A stretch of 64,000 nucleotides of DNA, taken from the NCBI GenBank assembly GCA_014192545.1, contig BJHL01000007.1, positions 101,004-165,003 on the forward strand, written 5' to 3'. A model generated the notes under the pieces. It saw nothing but the letters and a program-made list of their open reading frames with translations. It did not search any database and had not been told where the DNA came from. Every line of letters starts with the position of its first letter. Within the stretch, counting starts at the first letter, position 1. Below, one piece after another: positions 17,739 through 26,651 of the stretch. The stretch is from Phycisphaerae bacterium. GTDB taxonomy: Bacteria > Planctomycetota > Phycisphaerae > Phycisphaerales > UBA1924. The position numbers and the translations under genes were made by a program.

Positions 17739-19958
17739 TTACTGCCGCTCTTGCTCGGCCTCGCGCATCAGCGTGATGAAGGTGCCGTCGGCTTGCGGCG
17801 TGCCCTTCTTCGCATCTTTGCCTGGCTCGCGCTTCACGTAATCGCCTTCGCCGTTCAGGTCCCACGCGTTGCGATGGTCTTGTGCGTGCACTTCAAACAT
17901 GCGCGCGATCTTCGCTCGCGCATCGCGATCACGAATCGGGCACGCAACTTCCACGCGGTTGCTGAGGTTGCGATACATCCAGTCGGCACTGCTGATGTAC
18001 CAGTCGCCGTCGGCGGGTTCGATCTGGCCGCCGGAGAAGTGATACACGCGCGAGTGTTCGAGAAATCTGCCGACGACGCTGCTGACCTTGATGTTTTCGC
18101 TCAGGCCCTTGACGCCCGGGATCAAGCAGCAGAAGCCGCGCACGACGAGATTGACTTCAACACCTGCCTGACTGGCGGCGTAGAGGCGCTCGGTCATGTC
18201 GCGATCTTCCATCGCGTTGAGCTTGGCCCAGATGCGCGCGGGCTTGCCTTTCTTCGCAAACTCCATTTCGCGCTCGATCATCTTGTTCACGCGGTCGCGC
18301 AGCGTGAAGGGCGCAATCAGCAAGTTGTCGCAGTTGGGCGCAGCAGCCATGCCAGTGAGGTAATTGAACAAGTGAACCAGATCACTCGTGATCGCTTCGT
18401 CAGCGGTCAAGATGCCCAGATCGGTGTAGAGCTGCGCGGTTTTGGGGTGGTAGTTGCCGGTGCCAAGGTGCGCGTAGCAACGCAGGCCGTGCTTTTCGCG
18501 GCGAACAACCAGACTGGTTTTGCAGTGGGTTTTGAGGCCCATGACGCCGTAGGCGACGTGTACGCCCGCGCGCTCGAGCTGCCGCGCGAAGCGCACGTTG
18601 CGGCCTTCGTCAAAGCGTGCACGCAGTTCGACAAGACACGCGACTTGCTTGCCAGACTCAGCAGCGCGCACGAGATTGGCGATAAACGGCGAGTCAGGCG
18701 TCGTGCGATAGAGCGTCTGCTTGATGGTCATCACATCCGGGTCGTTGGCGGCGGCCGCGATGAACCGCTCGACGGTGGCGTCGAAACTTTCGTAGGGGTG
18801 GTGCACCAGCACATCTTGCTTGCGAATGTTGGCGAAGAACTGGCTGGCGTTTTGTTCGCTGGTTTTGCCGACGACGGGCGCGAGGCGCGCGGGCACGACG
18901 GGCTTCCACTGTTTGTGTTTGAGGTCGGGGCGGTCGATGTCGCAGACTTCACTGAGCGCGAGGTAGTCGATGCCCATGGCACGTTCGTAGACATCTTGCG
19001 GATCGACGTTGAGTTTGTCGAGCAGCCAGCGCAGCACCGTGGGGTTGGCGTCGCGCTCGATCTCGAGGCGGGCGACGCGTGCGAACTTGCGCTGCTTGAG
19101 ATCAGCTTCGATGCTTTGCAGCAAGTTGGCGGTGTCGAGGTCATCTTTTTGAATGCCCGCGCTGCGCGTGACGCGGAAGTTGATTTTGTCTTGCACGTGC
19201 ACGCCCGGAAAAAGTTCGCCCAGGCTGTTGCGCACGACTTCTTGCACGCTGATGAAGCGATAGGTTGGGGACTTGCCTTTTTCGCTGGCGGCAAGTCGCA
19301 CAAATGCCTGCATTCCTGCGGGAATTTTGACGCGCGCGAAGGTTGTCTCGTCGGCGTTGTCTTTCTTGTGGCGTTTGCTCAGCAGTTCGCTGGGAAAGAC
19401 CGGCGCCCGCACGCTGCCGGCGGGTGGATCAATCAGCACGCCCACGTTGTTGGACAAATTCGAGATGAACGGAAACTTGTGCGTGGGATCAACCGCGAGC
19501 GGCGTGAGAGCGGGGAAGACATGATCGTGATACCACGCTTGCACGGTATCGCGTTCGTTCTCGGCAAGGTCGCCCCAGCGCAAAATGAAGATGCCTTCTT
19601 TGGCGAGTTGCGGCAGCAGTTCTTTTTCGAGGATGCGGCCTTGTTCTTGCACGAGCTGCGCGACGTGTTCGCGGATGGCGTTGAGTTGTTGGCGCGGCGT
19701 GCGGCCGTCGGGGCTGGGGGTGTCTACGCCGCTGTGGACTTGGCGCTTGATGAGGCCCACGCGCTTCATGAAGAATTCGTCGAGGTTGCTGGTGAAGATG
19801 GAGATGAATCGCACGCGCTCGAGCAGCGGCATGGAATCGTCGGCGGCTTGAGCGAGGACGCGCTGGTTGAAGGCGAGCCATGACAAGTCGCGATTGAAGA
19901 AGCGCACGTCGGTGGAAGATTCATCGGCTGCGGATTTGCCGCGTCTGGTAGTGGTCAT
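17739..19958 (-). CDS. ppk1: Polyphosphate kinase 1
   Basis: 739 residues, usual size for Ppk1. It reversibly polymerises the gamma-phosphate of ATP into inorganic polyphosphate. N-domain: FFNRDLSWLAFNQRVLAQA and FISIFTSNLDEFFMKRVG. The catalytic core has the phosphorylated His in HLGTGNYHPKTAQLYTDLG, then FNYLTG and the C-terminal phospholipase-D-like half (LIPGVKGLSENIKV, VVGRFLEHSRVYHF, YISSADWMYRNLSNRVEV). The start at 19958 gives MTTTRRGKSAADESSTDVRFFNRDLSW. purC lies 142 bp upstream on the same strand; no ppx is adjacent. Confidence 0.96.
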   Translation of the reverse strand: MTTTRRGKSAADESSTDVRFFNRDLSWLAFNQRVLAQAADDSMPLLERVRFISIFTSNLDEFFMKRVGLIKRQVHSGVDTPSPDGRTPRQQLNAIREHVAQLVQEQGRILEKELLPQLAKEGIFILRWGDLAENERDTVQAWYHDHVFPALTPLAVDPTHKFPFISNLSNNVGVLIDPPAGSVRAPVFPSELLSKRHKKDNADETTFARVKIPAGMQAFVRLAASEKGKSPTYRFISVQEVVRNSLGELFPGVHVQDKINFRVTRSAGIQKDDLDTANLLQSIEADLKQRKFARVARLEIERDANPTVLRWLLDKLNVDPQDVYERAMGIDYLALSEVCDIDRPDLKHKQWKPVVPARLAPVVGKTSEQNASQFFANIRKQDVLVHHPYESFDATVERFIAAAANDPDVMTIKQTLYRTTPDSPFIANLVRAAESGKQVACLVELRARFDEGRNVRFARQLERAGVHVAYGVMGLKTHCKTSLVVRREKHGLRCYAHLGTGNYHPKTAQLYTDLGILTADEAITSDLVHLFNYLTGMAAAPNCDNLLIAPFTLRDRVNKMIEREMEFAKKGKPARIWAKLNAMEDRDMTERLYAASQAGVEVNLVVRGFCCLIPGVKGLSENIKVSSVVGRFLEHSRVYHFSGGQIEPADGDWYISSADWMYRNLSNRVEVACPIRDRDARAKIARMFEVHAQDHRNAWDLNGEGDYVKREPGKDAKKGTPQADGTFITLMREAEQERQ

Positions 19959-20016
19959 GGGGAGGGGATTCTATGGATTGTGGGGCAAACTCGGAATGTG
20001 TTTTGTAGAACGGATT

Positions 20017-20045
20017 CCACGGGTTGCGCTTCGCTTCACCCGTGG
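20017..20045. repeat. REP-C palindrome (single copy here)
   Basis: Arms CCACGGGT / ACCCGTGG around the loop TGCGCTTCGCTTC, followed by GGCCCTCCGGGCC (20059-20071), a second short palindrome. It sits between purC and ppk1 and may end purC transcription or be a dispersed repeat; only one copy is seen in this window. Confidence 0.55.
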
Positions 20046-20100
20046 CTACAGGCCGATGGCCCTCCGGGCCAAACGAATGGCAAAGGAGTCTGTGGCAGGC

Positions 20101-21057
20101 TCAATTCATAAGGCGGTCTTTGGCTTCGGCGTATTTGGCGACGGTCGCAGCGACGATTTCGGCTGGGAGTTCTGGGCCTGGGGCTTGTTTGTTCCACTTA
20201 CCTTCGGCGACGAGGTGCTCGAGGTATTCGCGGAGGTATTGCTTGTCGAAGCTTTTTTGGGGGCGGCCTGGTTGGTAGCCATCGGTGGGCCAGAAGCGGC
20301 TGCTGTCGGGGGTCAGGGCTTCGTCGATCAAGATGGGGATGTTGCTGGTGAGGTTGCCTTGCTCGTCGATGGGGAAGCCGAATTCGAATTTGGTGTCGGC
20401 GATGATGATGCCGCGGTCGCGGGCGTGCTCGCTGGCCATGAGGTAGATTTGGAGGCTGATGCGGCGGAGGGTTTCCATCGTTTCGGAGCCGACGAGTTCG
20501 CAGGCGCGGTCGAAGGTGATGTTTTCGTCGTGCTTGCCGAGTTCTTCTTTGGTGGCAGGGGTGAAGATCGGCTCGGGGAGAGCATCGCACTGGCGCAGGC
20601 CTTGGGGGAGTTTGACGCCGCAGACGCTGCCGGTTGATTGGTATTCTTTGAGGCCGCTGCCTTCGAGATAGCCGCGGACGACGCACTCGATGGGGATGAC
20701 GCGAGCGGCTTTGCAGATGACGATGCGGCCTTGGTAGTCGTCGCGCGATTCGCCGGCGGGGAAGATGCTGGGGTGGAGAAGATTCGCGTCGGCGGAGAGG
20801 ACGTGGGTTTGGCAGATGCCGCGGGCGGCGATCATGGCTTGCCAGAAGAGGGAGAGCTCGGTGAGCAGGCGGCCCTTGCCGGTGATGGGCGTGGGCATGA
20901 CGACATCGAAGGCGCTGATGCGATCGCTGGCGACGATGAGGAGTCGCGCGCCGGTGCCGAGCGGGCTTGTGGCGGCGGCGGGGAGTGGGTAGACGTCGCG
21001 GACTTTGCCGCGGCGGGGGCTGGGGAGGAGGAGGCTGGAGTGGGTGAGGGCGGGCAT
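20101..21057 (-). CDS. purC: Phosphoribosylaminoimidazole-succinocarboxamide synthase
   Basis: 318 residues from ATG at 21057; the upstream in-frame extension is Pro/Arg-rich and not protein-like. It is the ~300-residue SAICAR synthase type: RRGKVRDVY (ATP loop), LLIVASDRISAFDVVMPTPI, IPIECVVRGYLEGSGLKEYQ (substrate loop), IIIADTKFEFG and DEALTPDSSRFWP. It condenses CAIR with aspartate using ATP in purine synthesis. It is divergent from the GH10-like gene (start 21263) and is not in a pur operon. Confidence 0.95.
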   Translation of the reverse strand: MPALTHSSLLLPSPRRGKVRDVYPLPAAATSPLGTGARLLIVASDRISAFDVVMPTPITGKGRLLTELSLFWQAMIAARGICQTHVLSADANLLHPSIFPAGESRDDYQGRIVICKAARVIPIECVVRGYLEGSGLKEYQSTGSVCGVKLPQGLRQCDALPEPIFTPATKEELGKHDENITFDRACELVGSETMETLRRISLQIYLMASEHARDRGIIIADTKFEFGFPIDEQGNLTSNIPILIDEALTPDSSRFWPTDGYQPGRPQKSFDKQYLREYLEHLVAEGKWNKQAPGPELPAEIVAATVAKYAEAKDRLMN

Positions 21058-21262
21058 GAGGAGAGCGTAACGGAGGAAAGCGAAAAGTGAAAAGCGATAA
21101 CGCGATAAAGGGATAAATGGGGGGAACGGGCGTGTTGTGGTGGTGAGGCGTGGCCAACTTCTTCCGGACAGGTGGTTGCTTCGGGGCGGGGGGGTGCGAC
21201 AATAGGGGTTTGGTGGTGTTGTGCCGCTTTTGGTGGTGTTGGCTTTTTGTGATCGAGCACGC

Positions 21263-23014
21263 ATGCTGAGTTTTGTCGTCTTTGATTCAGATGGTGTGGA
21301 TGCTCAGCATTTTCCGCCCCGGCATGCGTACGTCACGGCGCAGCATGAGGTGCCGACGCAGGGGCAGGTGCGGCTGGGGGCGGGGCGGGTTGATTGCGAG
21401 AAACTGAACGCGGCGAACACGGCGGGGCTGGCGGTGCAGATTGAGGTGCAGCGGCCGCTGTTACCTGAGGGGCTGGCGAAACTTTTGCCGACGCCCAACA
21501 CGCCGGTGATTGGGCTACTGATGTTGCAGACGACGCTGCTGCCTGATCGGGCGCGGCCTTACTTGCTGGCGATTGAGCTGGCACGGCATCAGATCATGGT
21601 GTTGCTGAACAAGCTGGAAGATTGGCAGTTGACGGAATTGCCGCCTGAGCATCCGGTGTTGCAGCAATTTGAGCTGGCGCGGGACAATTTTACGGCGGCG
21701 CTGGTGGCGCAGAACAAGAAGGTGGATGGCAGCAGCGATGCGAGCCGAGGCGGGTATCACGCCGAGGCGAATCAGAAGGCGGCGGCGGCGCTGGGACTCG
21801 CGCTGGAGGCTGGGGAAGAGCTTGCGCTGATTCAGGCGGCGAGGCAATTGAAGGGGCGATTGAGCGGGGAGACGTATAAGGCAGCGGTGGCGGCGCTGGC
21901 GAAGAGCAGTCCGGAGGCGATACCGCTGGGGGCGCCAGTGGTTGCGCCGGGGAGCGGACATGCGACGTTGCCTGGAGTGCCGCTGATTGGGTGCGCGATT
22001 TCGCCTGGAGCCATGAATGAGAACTTGGCGAAGGCGGGGACGGGGTCGTGTGACTTTTTGACGATGCCGTTGCGGTGGGTGGATTTGGAGCCGGTGGAGG
22101 GGAAGTACAACTTTACGACGACGGATCGGTGGATTGAGTGGGCGGTGCGGACGGCGAAGCTGCCGCTGGTGGGCGGGCCCATTGTGGATTTGCGGCCTCG
22201 CAGTGCGCCGGACTGGTTGTTTATCTGGGAGAACGATTACGACACGCTGCGTGATTTGGTGTTTGAGCACATTCAGGCGGTGGTGACACGGTATCGCAAG
22301 ACGATTTCGCGGTGGACGGTGGCGAGCGGGCTGCATGTGAATACGAATTTCAAGATCAGCTTTGAGCAGATTTTGGATTTGACGCGGCTGAGTGTGATGC
22401 TGGTGAAGAAGCTGCATCCGACGGCAAGGGTGCAATTGGAGTTGCAGCAGCCTTGGGGTGAGTATCTGGTGCAGAACAAGCGGAGCATTCCGCCTTATGT
22501 GTATGCGGAGGCGGCGCTGACGACGCAGCTACCAATTGATGCGATTTCGCTGCGGATACAGATGGGGCATGCAGAGCCGGGGGCGGCGACGCGCGACATG
22601 TTGAGTTTGTCGGCGATGTTGGATAAATATGCAGCGCTGGAGAAGCCGATTTTTGTGACGGCGGTGGGTGCGCCGAGCCAGCCGATTGCGCCAAGGCCCT
22701 ATGTGCCGCGGGTGGGTGCGGAGGCGACGGTGCCATATGAGCCGGGGTATTGGCGCAGCCCGTGGAGCGAGAGCCAGCAGGCGCTGTGGATGACGCATGC
22801 GTTGAGTGTGATTGCGAGCAAGCCTTATGTGCAGGGCGTGTGCTGGCACGAGCTGTATGACGCGCCGGGTGATCCGACGGATGCGCCGGAGATGCCGTTT
22901 GGCGGGCTGGTCGATAAGGACGGGAAGCCCAAACTGGCGTTGCAAAGGCTGGGGGATATTCGGCGGTGTTTGCGGGAGGGGAAGAATCCGCTGAGTTTGC
23001 TGAAGCCGGCGTGA
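21263..23014 (+). CDS. GH10-like TIM-barrel protein, catalytic glutamates replaced
   Basis: 583 residues from ATG at 21263; no signal peptide, so probably cytoplasmic. The N-terminal ~220 residues are helical (LAIELARHQIMVLLNKLEDWQLTEL..., AAALGLALEAGEELALIQAARQ). From ~240 on the pattern resembles a GH10 xylanase barrel: FLTMPLRWVDLEPVEGKYNFTTTDRW, APDWLF, FEQILDLTR, then WHELYDAPGDPTDAPEMPFGGLVDKDGKPK at the end. However, where GH10 has the acid/base W-D-V-V-N-E this protein has W-T-V-A-S-G (351-356), and where it has the nucleophile T-E-L-D it has T-A-V-G (466-469). So it is probably not an active xylanase; a binding, regulatory or altered-chemistry role is possible. Confidence 0.75.
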   Translation: MLSFVVFDSDGVDAQHFPPRHAYVTAQHEVPTQGQVRLGAGRVDCEKLNAANTAGLAVQIEVQRPLLPEGLAKLLPTPNTPVIGLLMLQTTLLPDRARPYLLAIELARHQIMVLLNKLEDWQLTELPPEHPVLQQFELARDNFTAALVAQNKKVDGSSDASRGGYHAEANQKAAAALGLALEAGEELALIQAARQLKGRLSGETYKAAVAALAKSSPEAIPLGAPVVAPGSGHATLPGVPLIGCAISPGAMNENLAKAGTGSCDFLTMPLRWVDLEPVEGKYNFTTTDRWIEWAVRTAKLPLVGGPIVDLRPRSAPDWLFIWENDYDTLRDLVFEHIQAVVTRYRKTISRWTVASGLHVNTNFKISFEQILDLTRLSVMLVKKLHPTARVQLELQQPWGEYLVQNKRSIPPYVYAEAALTTQLPIDAISLRIQMGHAEPGAATRDMLSLSAMLDKYAALEKPIFVTAVGAPSQPIAPRPYVPRVGAEATVPYEPGYWRSPWSESQQALWMTHALSVIASKPYVQGVCWHELYDAPGDPTDAPEMPFGGLVDKDGKPKLALQRLGDIRRCLREGKNPLSLLKPA

Positions 23015-23069
23015 GGGTTGGCGTTTGCGCAGTACACGATGCGCGAGACTCGCGATTTGATCGGTTGCC

Positions 23070-23534
23070 ATGCCATCGCCTGACCTTACCAACATCCCCG
23101 CGCTGCTCGCCGCGTCATGTGTCACGATTGATATTCCCGTTGCGTGGGGCGAGATGGATGCGCTGGGGCATGTGAACAACGTGGTGTATTTTCGGTATTT
23201 GGAATCGGCGAGGATTGCGATGATTCGGTCGCTGGGGCTGGATGATGTTCGCAGTGTGAAGGTGGATGGGGTGAGTGTGGGGTTTATTTTGCAGGGGGTG
23301 CAGTGCCGATTTCGGCGGCCGGTTTTGTTTCCGGATGTGTTGCGGGTGACGTCGCGCGTGGTGGGTGTGGAGCAGGACCGGTTTACGCTGGCGCATGAGG
23401 TGGTGAGCAGTGCGCAGAACGTGGTGGCGGCGGTGGGTGAGGGGACGATTGTGACGTATGACTATGGGAATGCGCGAAAGGTGGCGATACCGGCGAGTTT
23501 GCGGGTGAAGTTGGATAGGGCGAAGCAGGGGTGA
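23070..23534 (+). CDS. Hot-dog fold acyl-CoA thioesterase (4HBT/YbgC-like)
   Basis: 154 residues, single-domain hot-dog thioesterase. The diagnostic stretch is WGEMDALGHVNNVVYFRYLE, with the catalytic Asp (MDALGH) and the G-H-V-N-N-x-x-Y helix start. It is followed by strand FRRPVLFPDVLRVTSRVV and a helix-packed strand FTLAHEVVS. It probably hydrolyses acyl-CoA or a 4-hydroxybenzoyl-CoA-like thioester in the cytoplasm. It starts 55 bp after the GH10-like gene, same strand. Substrate cannot be read from the sequence. Confidence 0.9.
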   Translation: MPSPDLTNIPALLAASCVTIDIPVAWGEMDALGHVNNVVYFRYLESARIAMIRSLGLDDVRSVKVDGVSVGFILQGVQCRFRRPVLFPDVLRVTSRVVGVEQDRFTLAHEVVSSAQNVVAAVGEGTIVTYDYGNARKVAIPASLRVKLDRAKQG

Positions 23535-23589
23535 TTAGATGTTGTCGTAAAGCCGGGTCACTGCAAAGCGCGAAGGAAAAGGCAGTTCG

Positions 23590-23614
23590 TAGGCCCGGCG
23601 GGACGCCGGGCCTA
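23590..23614. repeat. REP-B hairpin
   Basis: Perfect 11-bp stem TAGGCCCGGCG / CGCCGGGCCTA with a GGA loop, between convergent genes. Same family as 10921-10988; it may also help terminate transcription, though no T tract follows. Confidence 0.75.
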
Positions 23615-23623
23615 TGGGGGTGC

Positions 23624-26137
23624 TTAGGGACAAGTGCCGCCCGCGAGGACGTTGAAGAAGTCGATAACGTCCGCGTCTTCGGGGAAGACTTGGTTGTTGT
23701 TGAAGTCGATGTCGTTGCACGCGGCACACTCGCCGCCGGCGAGGACGTTGAAGAAGTCGATGACGTCGGCGTCTTCGGGGAAGACGGAGTTGTTGTTGAA
23801 GTCAATGTCATCGCACGTCCTGACACAGCCCCACCGCGCGATGAACGGCGCGACGACGCCACCGGCGGTGGTAAAGTCGCCCCCGGCGACGAGGTCACCG
23901 TTGGGCAGCGTGGTCAGGGCGTACACCCCTACATCGCCAGCACTGTCCACACCCGTGCCCAGCGGAGCCCATTGCCCGGTTGCGGCGTTCCACCGGGCAA
24001 CCCGATTGGCAGCAACGCCATCGGCAGTCGTAAACAAGCCCGCTGCGAGCAGATCGCCGCTGGGCAGCGCGGAGAGGGTGAACACAATGTTGTTCATGCC
24101 TGTGCCGAAGGCGGCCCATTGCCCGGTCGCGGCGTTCCAGCGGGCGATGTAGCGGGCGGAAACGCCACCAGCGCTGGTAAAGAAGCCTCCGGCAACCAGA
24201 TCGCCGTTGGGCAGCGTGGTGAGGGTGGACACGGTGCCGTTCAAGCCGGTGTCCAGCGGGGTCCATTGGCCGGTCGCGGCGTTCCAGCGAGCGATGTTGT
24301 TGACGGCGACGCCACCCGCGGTGGTGAACGATCCCCCAGCGACGACATCGCCGTTAGGTAGCGTGACAAGGTCGTACACGAAACCACTTATGCTCGTGCC
24401 CAGCGCGCCCCATTGCCCGGTCGCGGCGTTCCAGCGGGCGATGTAGCGGGCGGAAACGCCACCAGCGCTGGTAAAGAAGCCTCCGGCAACCAGATCGCCG
24501 TTGGGCAGCGTGGTGAGAGCGTGTACAGCACCGTTCAAGCCTGCGCCGAATGGAACCCATTGTCCGGTCACATCGTTCCAACGGGCGATGTTGTTGCCGC
24601 CAGAGCCACCCGCCGTGGTGAACGAACCCCCAGCGACGAGATCGCCGCTGGGCAGCGTGATGACGTCGTACACGGGGCCATTCATGCCAGTACCCAGCGG
24701 GGCCCATTGGCCGTTCGCGGCGTTCCAGCGGGCGATGCGATTGGCACCAACGCCCCCCGCGCGGATGAAATTGCCCCCTGCGACCAAATCGCCGCCGGGC
24801 AGCGTGGTGAACGCGCGTGTCAAGCCGTTCATTCCCGAGCCGAGTGGGGCCCATAGCCCGGTCGTGGCGTTCCAACGAGCGACGCGACTCGCGGCAACGG
24901 CCCCGGTAACCGAAAAGACAGGCCCGGCACCCGAAAAGCTGCCCCCGGCGACCAAATCACCGCTGGGCAGCGTGGTGAGGGCGTGCACGGTGTTGTTCAC
25001 GCCCGTACCAATCGGGGCCCATTGCCCAGTCGCGGCGTTCCAGCGAGCGATGTTGTTTGCGGCAACGCCACCCGCCGTGGTAAAGCCACCCCCAGCGCTC
25101 AAATCGCCGTTGGGAAGCGTGGTGAGGGCGAGCACAAGGCCGTTCATGCCCGTGCCAAGTGCTGCCCATTGCCCTGTGGCCGCGTTCCAGCGGGCGATGC
25201 GATTGACGCCAACGCCCCCCGCGATCGAAAAGAAGCCCCCGGCGACCAGATCGCCGCTGGGTAGCGTGGCGAGGGCGTACACCTCGCCGTTCATGCCTGT
25301 GCCCAGAGGGGCCCATTGCCCGGTCGCAGCGTTCCAGCGGGCGATGAAATTGGCACGAACGCCACCGGCTGTGCCGAAGAAGCCACCGGCGACTACATCG
25401 CCGTCAGGCAACGTGGTCAGGGCCAGCACACCATCGCCCAAACCAGTGCCCAACGGGGCCCATTGCCCCGTCAAGGCGTTCCAGCGGGCGATTTTGCTTG
25501 CGCTTACGCCGCCAGCGACGTGGAAGATGCCCCCGGCAACCAGATCTCCGCTGGGCAACGTGGCGAGGGCACGCACATCGCCATTCATGCCCCCGCCCAA
25601 CGGAGCCCATTGCCCCGACGCGGCGTTCCAGCGGGCGATGCAGTTGGCAGCGACGCCGCCAGCGGTGGTAAAGCTGCCTCCGGCGACAAGTTCGCCACTC
25701 GGAAGCGTGGCGAGGGCATAGACCCAGTTATTCATGCCCGTGCCCAGCGGGGCCCACTCCCCAGTTGCCGGGTCAAAGGCAGCGATGTGATTAACGACGA
25801 CGTTGCTCGCAACCGTGAAACTACCAGCGACAACGAGCTTGGGTGTCTGTGGCCCAGGGCCGTCGGGATCCCACATCGTGCTCGCGAGAACCGGGTTGTT
25901 TGTTCCGGGCAACGATGCGGTGGTGGGGTCGAAGGGTTGCCATTGCGGGTCGCACTGGGCGCTTGCACTCGTTGCGACGGCCAATGAAACCGCGACTAGG
26001 GCAATGCACGCGATGCTGGTGCGCATTGCCCGGCTTGCGATGGACTTTATCAGGCCACCGATAGCTTTTGTTGGGGCCGAAGAACGTAGCGTGTTGGGCT
26101 TGCGGATGGGCAGAACGGCGGGGTTCTTGGTGAGCAT
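23624..26137 (-). CDS. Secreted 14-unit beta-propeller repeat protein with GC-type dockerin
   Basis: 837 residues. The chosen ATG (26137, AGGGG upstream) gives a 37-residue polar extension before the signal peptide (MRTSIACIALVAVSLAVATSASAQ); an internal Met at 26026 is the alternative. The body is about fourteen ~49-residue repeats of the type 'VYALATLPSGDLVAGGSFTTAGGVAANxIARWNAATGQWAPLGTGMNG'. Units 9 and 11 share a 109-bp identical DNA segment. It ends with two dockerin repeats (CDDIDFNNNSVFPEDAD..., CNDIDFNNNQVFPEDAD...) and GGTCP. A paralogue of the gene at 8170. Likely a surface-exposed binding array. Confidence 0.88.
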   Translation of the reverse strand: MLTKNPAVLPIRKPNTLRSSAPTKAIGGLIKSIASRAMRTSIACIALVAVSLAVATSASAQCDPQWQPFDPTTASLPGTNNPVLASTMWDPDGPGPQTPKLVVAGSFTVASNVVVNHIAAFDPATGEWAPLGTGMNNWVYALATLPSGELVAGGSFTTAGGVAANCIARWNAASGQWAPLGGGMNGDVRALATLPSGDLVAGGIFHVAGGVSASKIARWNALTGQWAPLGTGLGDGVLALTTLPDGDVVAGGFFGTAGGVRANFIARWNAATGQWAPLGTGMNGEVYALATLPSGDLVAGGFFSIAGGVGVNRIARWNAATGQWAALGTGMNGLVLALTTLPNGDLSAGGGFTTAGGVAANNIARWNAATGQWAPIGTGVNNTVHALTTLPSGDLVAGGSFSGAGPVFSVTGAVAASRVARWNATTGLWAPLGSGMNGLTRAFTTLPGGDLVAGGNFIRAGGVGANRIARWNAANGQWAPLGTGMNGPVYDVITLPSGDLVAGGSFTTAGGSGGNNIARWNDVTGQWVPFGAGLNGAVHALTTLPNGDLVAGGFFTSAGGVSARYIARWNAATGQWGALGTSISGFVYDLVTLPNGDVVAGGSFTTAGGVAVNNIARWNAATGQWTPLDTGLNGTVSTLTTLPNGDLVAGGFFTSAGGVSARYIARWNAATGQWAAFGTGMNNIVFTLSALPSGDLLAAGLFTTADGVAANRVARWNAATGQWAPLGTGVDSAGDVGVYALTTLPNGDLVAGGDFTTAGGVVAPFIARWGCVRTCDDIDFNNNSVFPEDADVIDFFNVLAGGECAACNDIDFNNNQVFPEDADVIDFFNVLAGGTCP
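24115..24223. repeat. Perfect 109-bp direct repeat, copy 1
   Basis: Identical base for base to 24409-24517, 294 bp away (two repeat units). Other units of the same gene differ at many third positions. Confidence 0.9.
24409..24517. repeat. Perfect 109-bp direct repeat, copy 2
   Basis: Second copy of the segment at 24115-24223; see that entry. Confidence 0.9.
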
Positions 26138-26651
26138 GACTGTTTTCCCCTGTGACGAAAGTGAAGCCTGTGCAGTTTCGATGGGGCACGTTACCAGTTT
26201 GCGTGGGGTTCGTCAATGGGATTGGTGAATCTTCACGCGAACGCTGCGCGGGTCGCAGGGTCGCGACGCGAAGGCGAGGTGACCGCGAAGGACGCGAAGA
26301 ACGCGAAGAAGAAATGGGGTTTGGTGAAAGCTTTGGGGGTGGGGTGATAAGTCTGGGGAGATGAAGCGGGACTGGTAGGCAGCGAGCGTACACGGGGCAC
26401 CACAACCCCCTATTTGGAGTGTCTTACCAGAAGAGGCCGATGAATGGTCTTGACGGGGACTGGCTGAGGCTGGTACCTTACGTGACGCGAGTCGCCGGAT
26501 GTGGGTGGGGTTTGGGAAAGCCTGGGGGAGGCGTGGACCGGCGCGAGGGAGTTGTTGCGAACGCGTGAGGTGCGCGGGGAGCGACGACCGGGCGTCATAG
26601 CCACGAATTTTTTTGTGAAAAGAGGACGTGAGTCCGCATTTGGAGATTGTC
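26138..26651. other. Divergent intergenic region between two large surface-protein genes
   Basis: Contains a short run of near-identical 8-mers (CGCGAAGG/ACGCGAAG) at ~26285-26310 and a candidate promoter at 26450. No RNA gene or further open frame with a ribosome site seen. Confidence 0.45.
26450..26479 (+). promoter_or_regulatory. Candidate sigma-70-type promoter
   Basis: TTGACG, 18-base spacer, TACCTT; would give a leader of ~165 bases before the start at 26652. Visual match only. Confidence 0.35.

Noticed and set aside
16398..19883. 1161-codon open frame on the plus strand
   Set aside because: From ~16700 on it is the antisense of the dockerin gene and of ppk1, both of which are clearly real; His/Arg/Ala-rich shadow composition. 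Only its first ~60 codons are discussed separately.
20198..21202. 334-codon minus-strand frame overlapping purC
   Set aside because: Same strand but different frame from purC; Pro/Arg/His repeats, no motif.
23800..25800. Regularly spaced ~147-bp repeats as a CRISPR-like array
   Set aside because: They are in-frame codons of a propeller protein, unit length far above CRISPR repeats, and there are no unique spacers.
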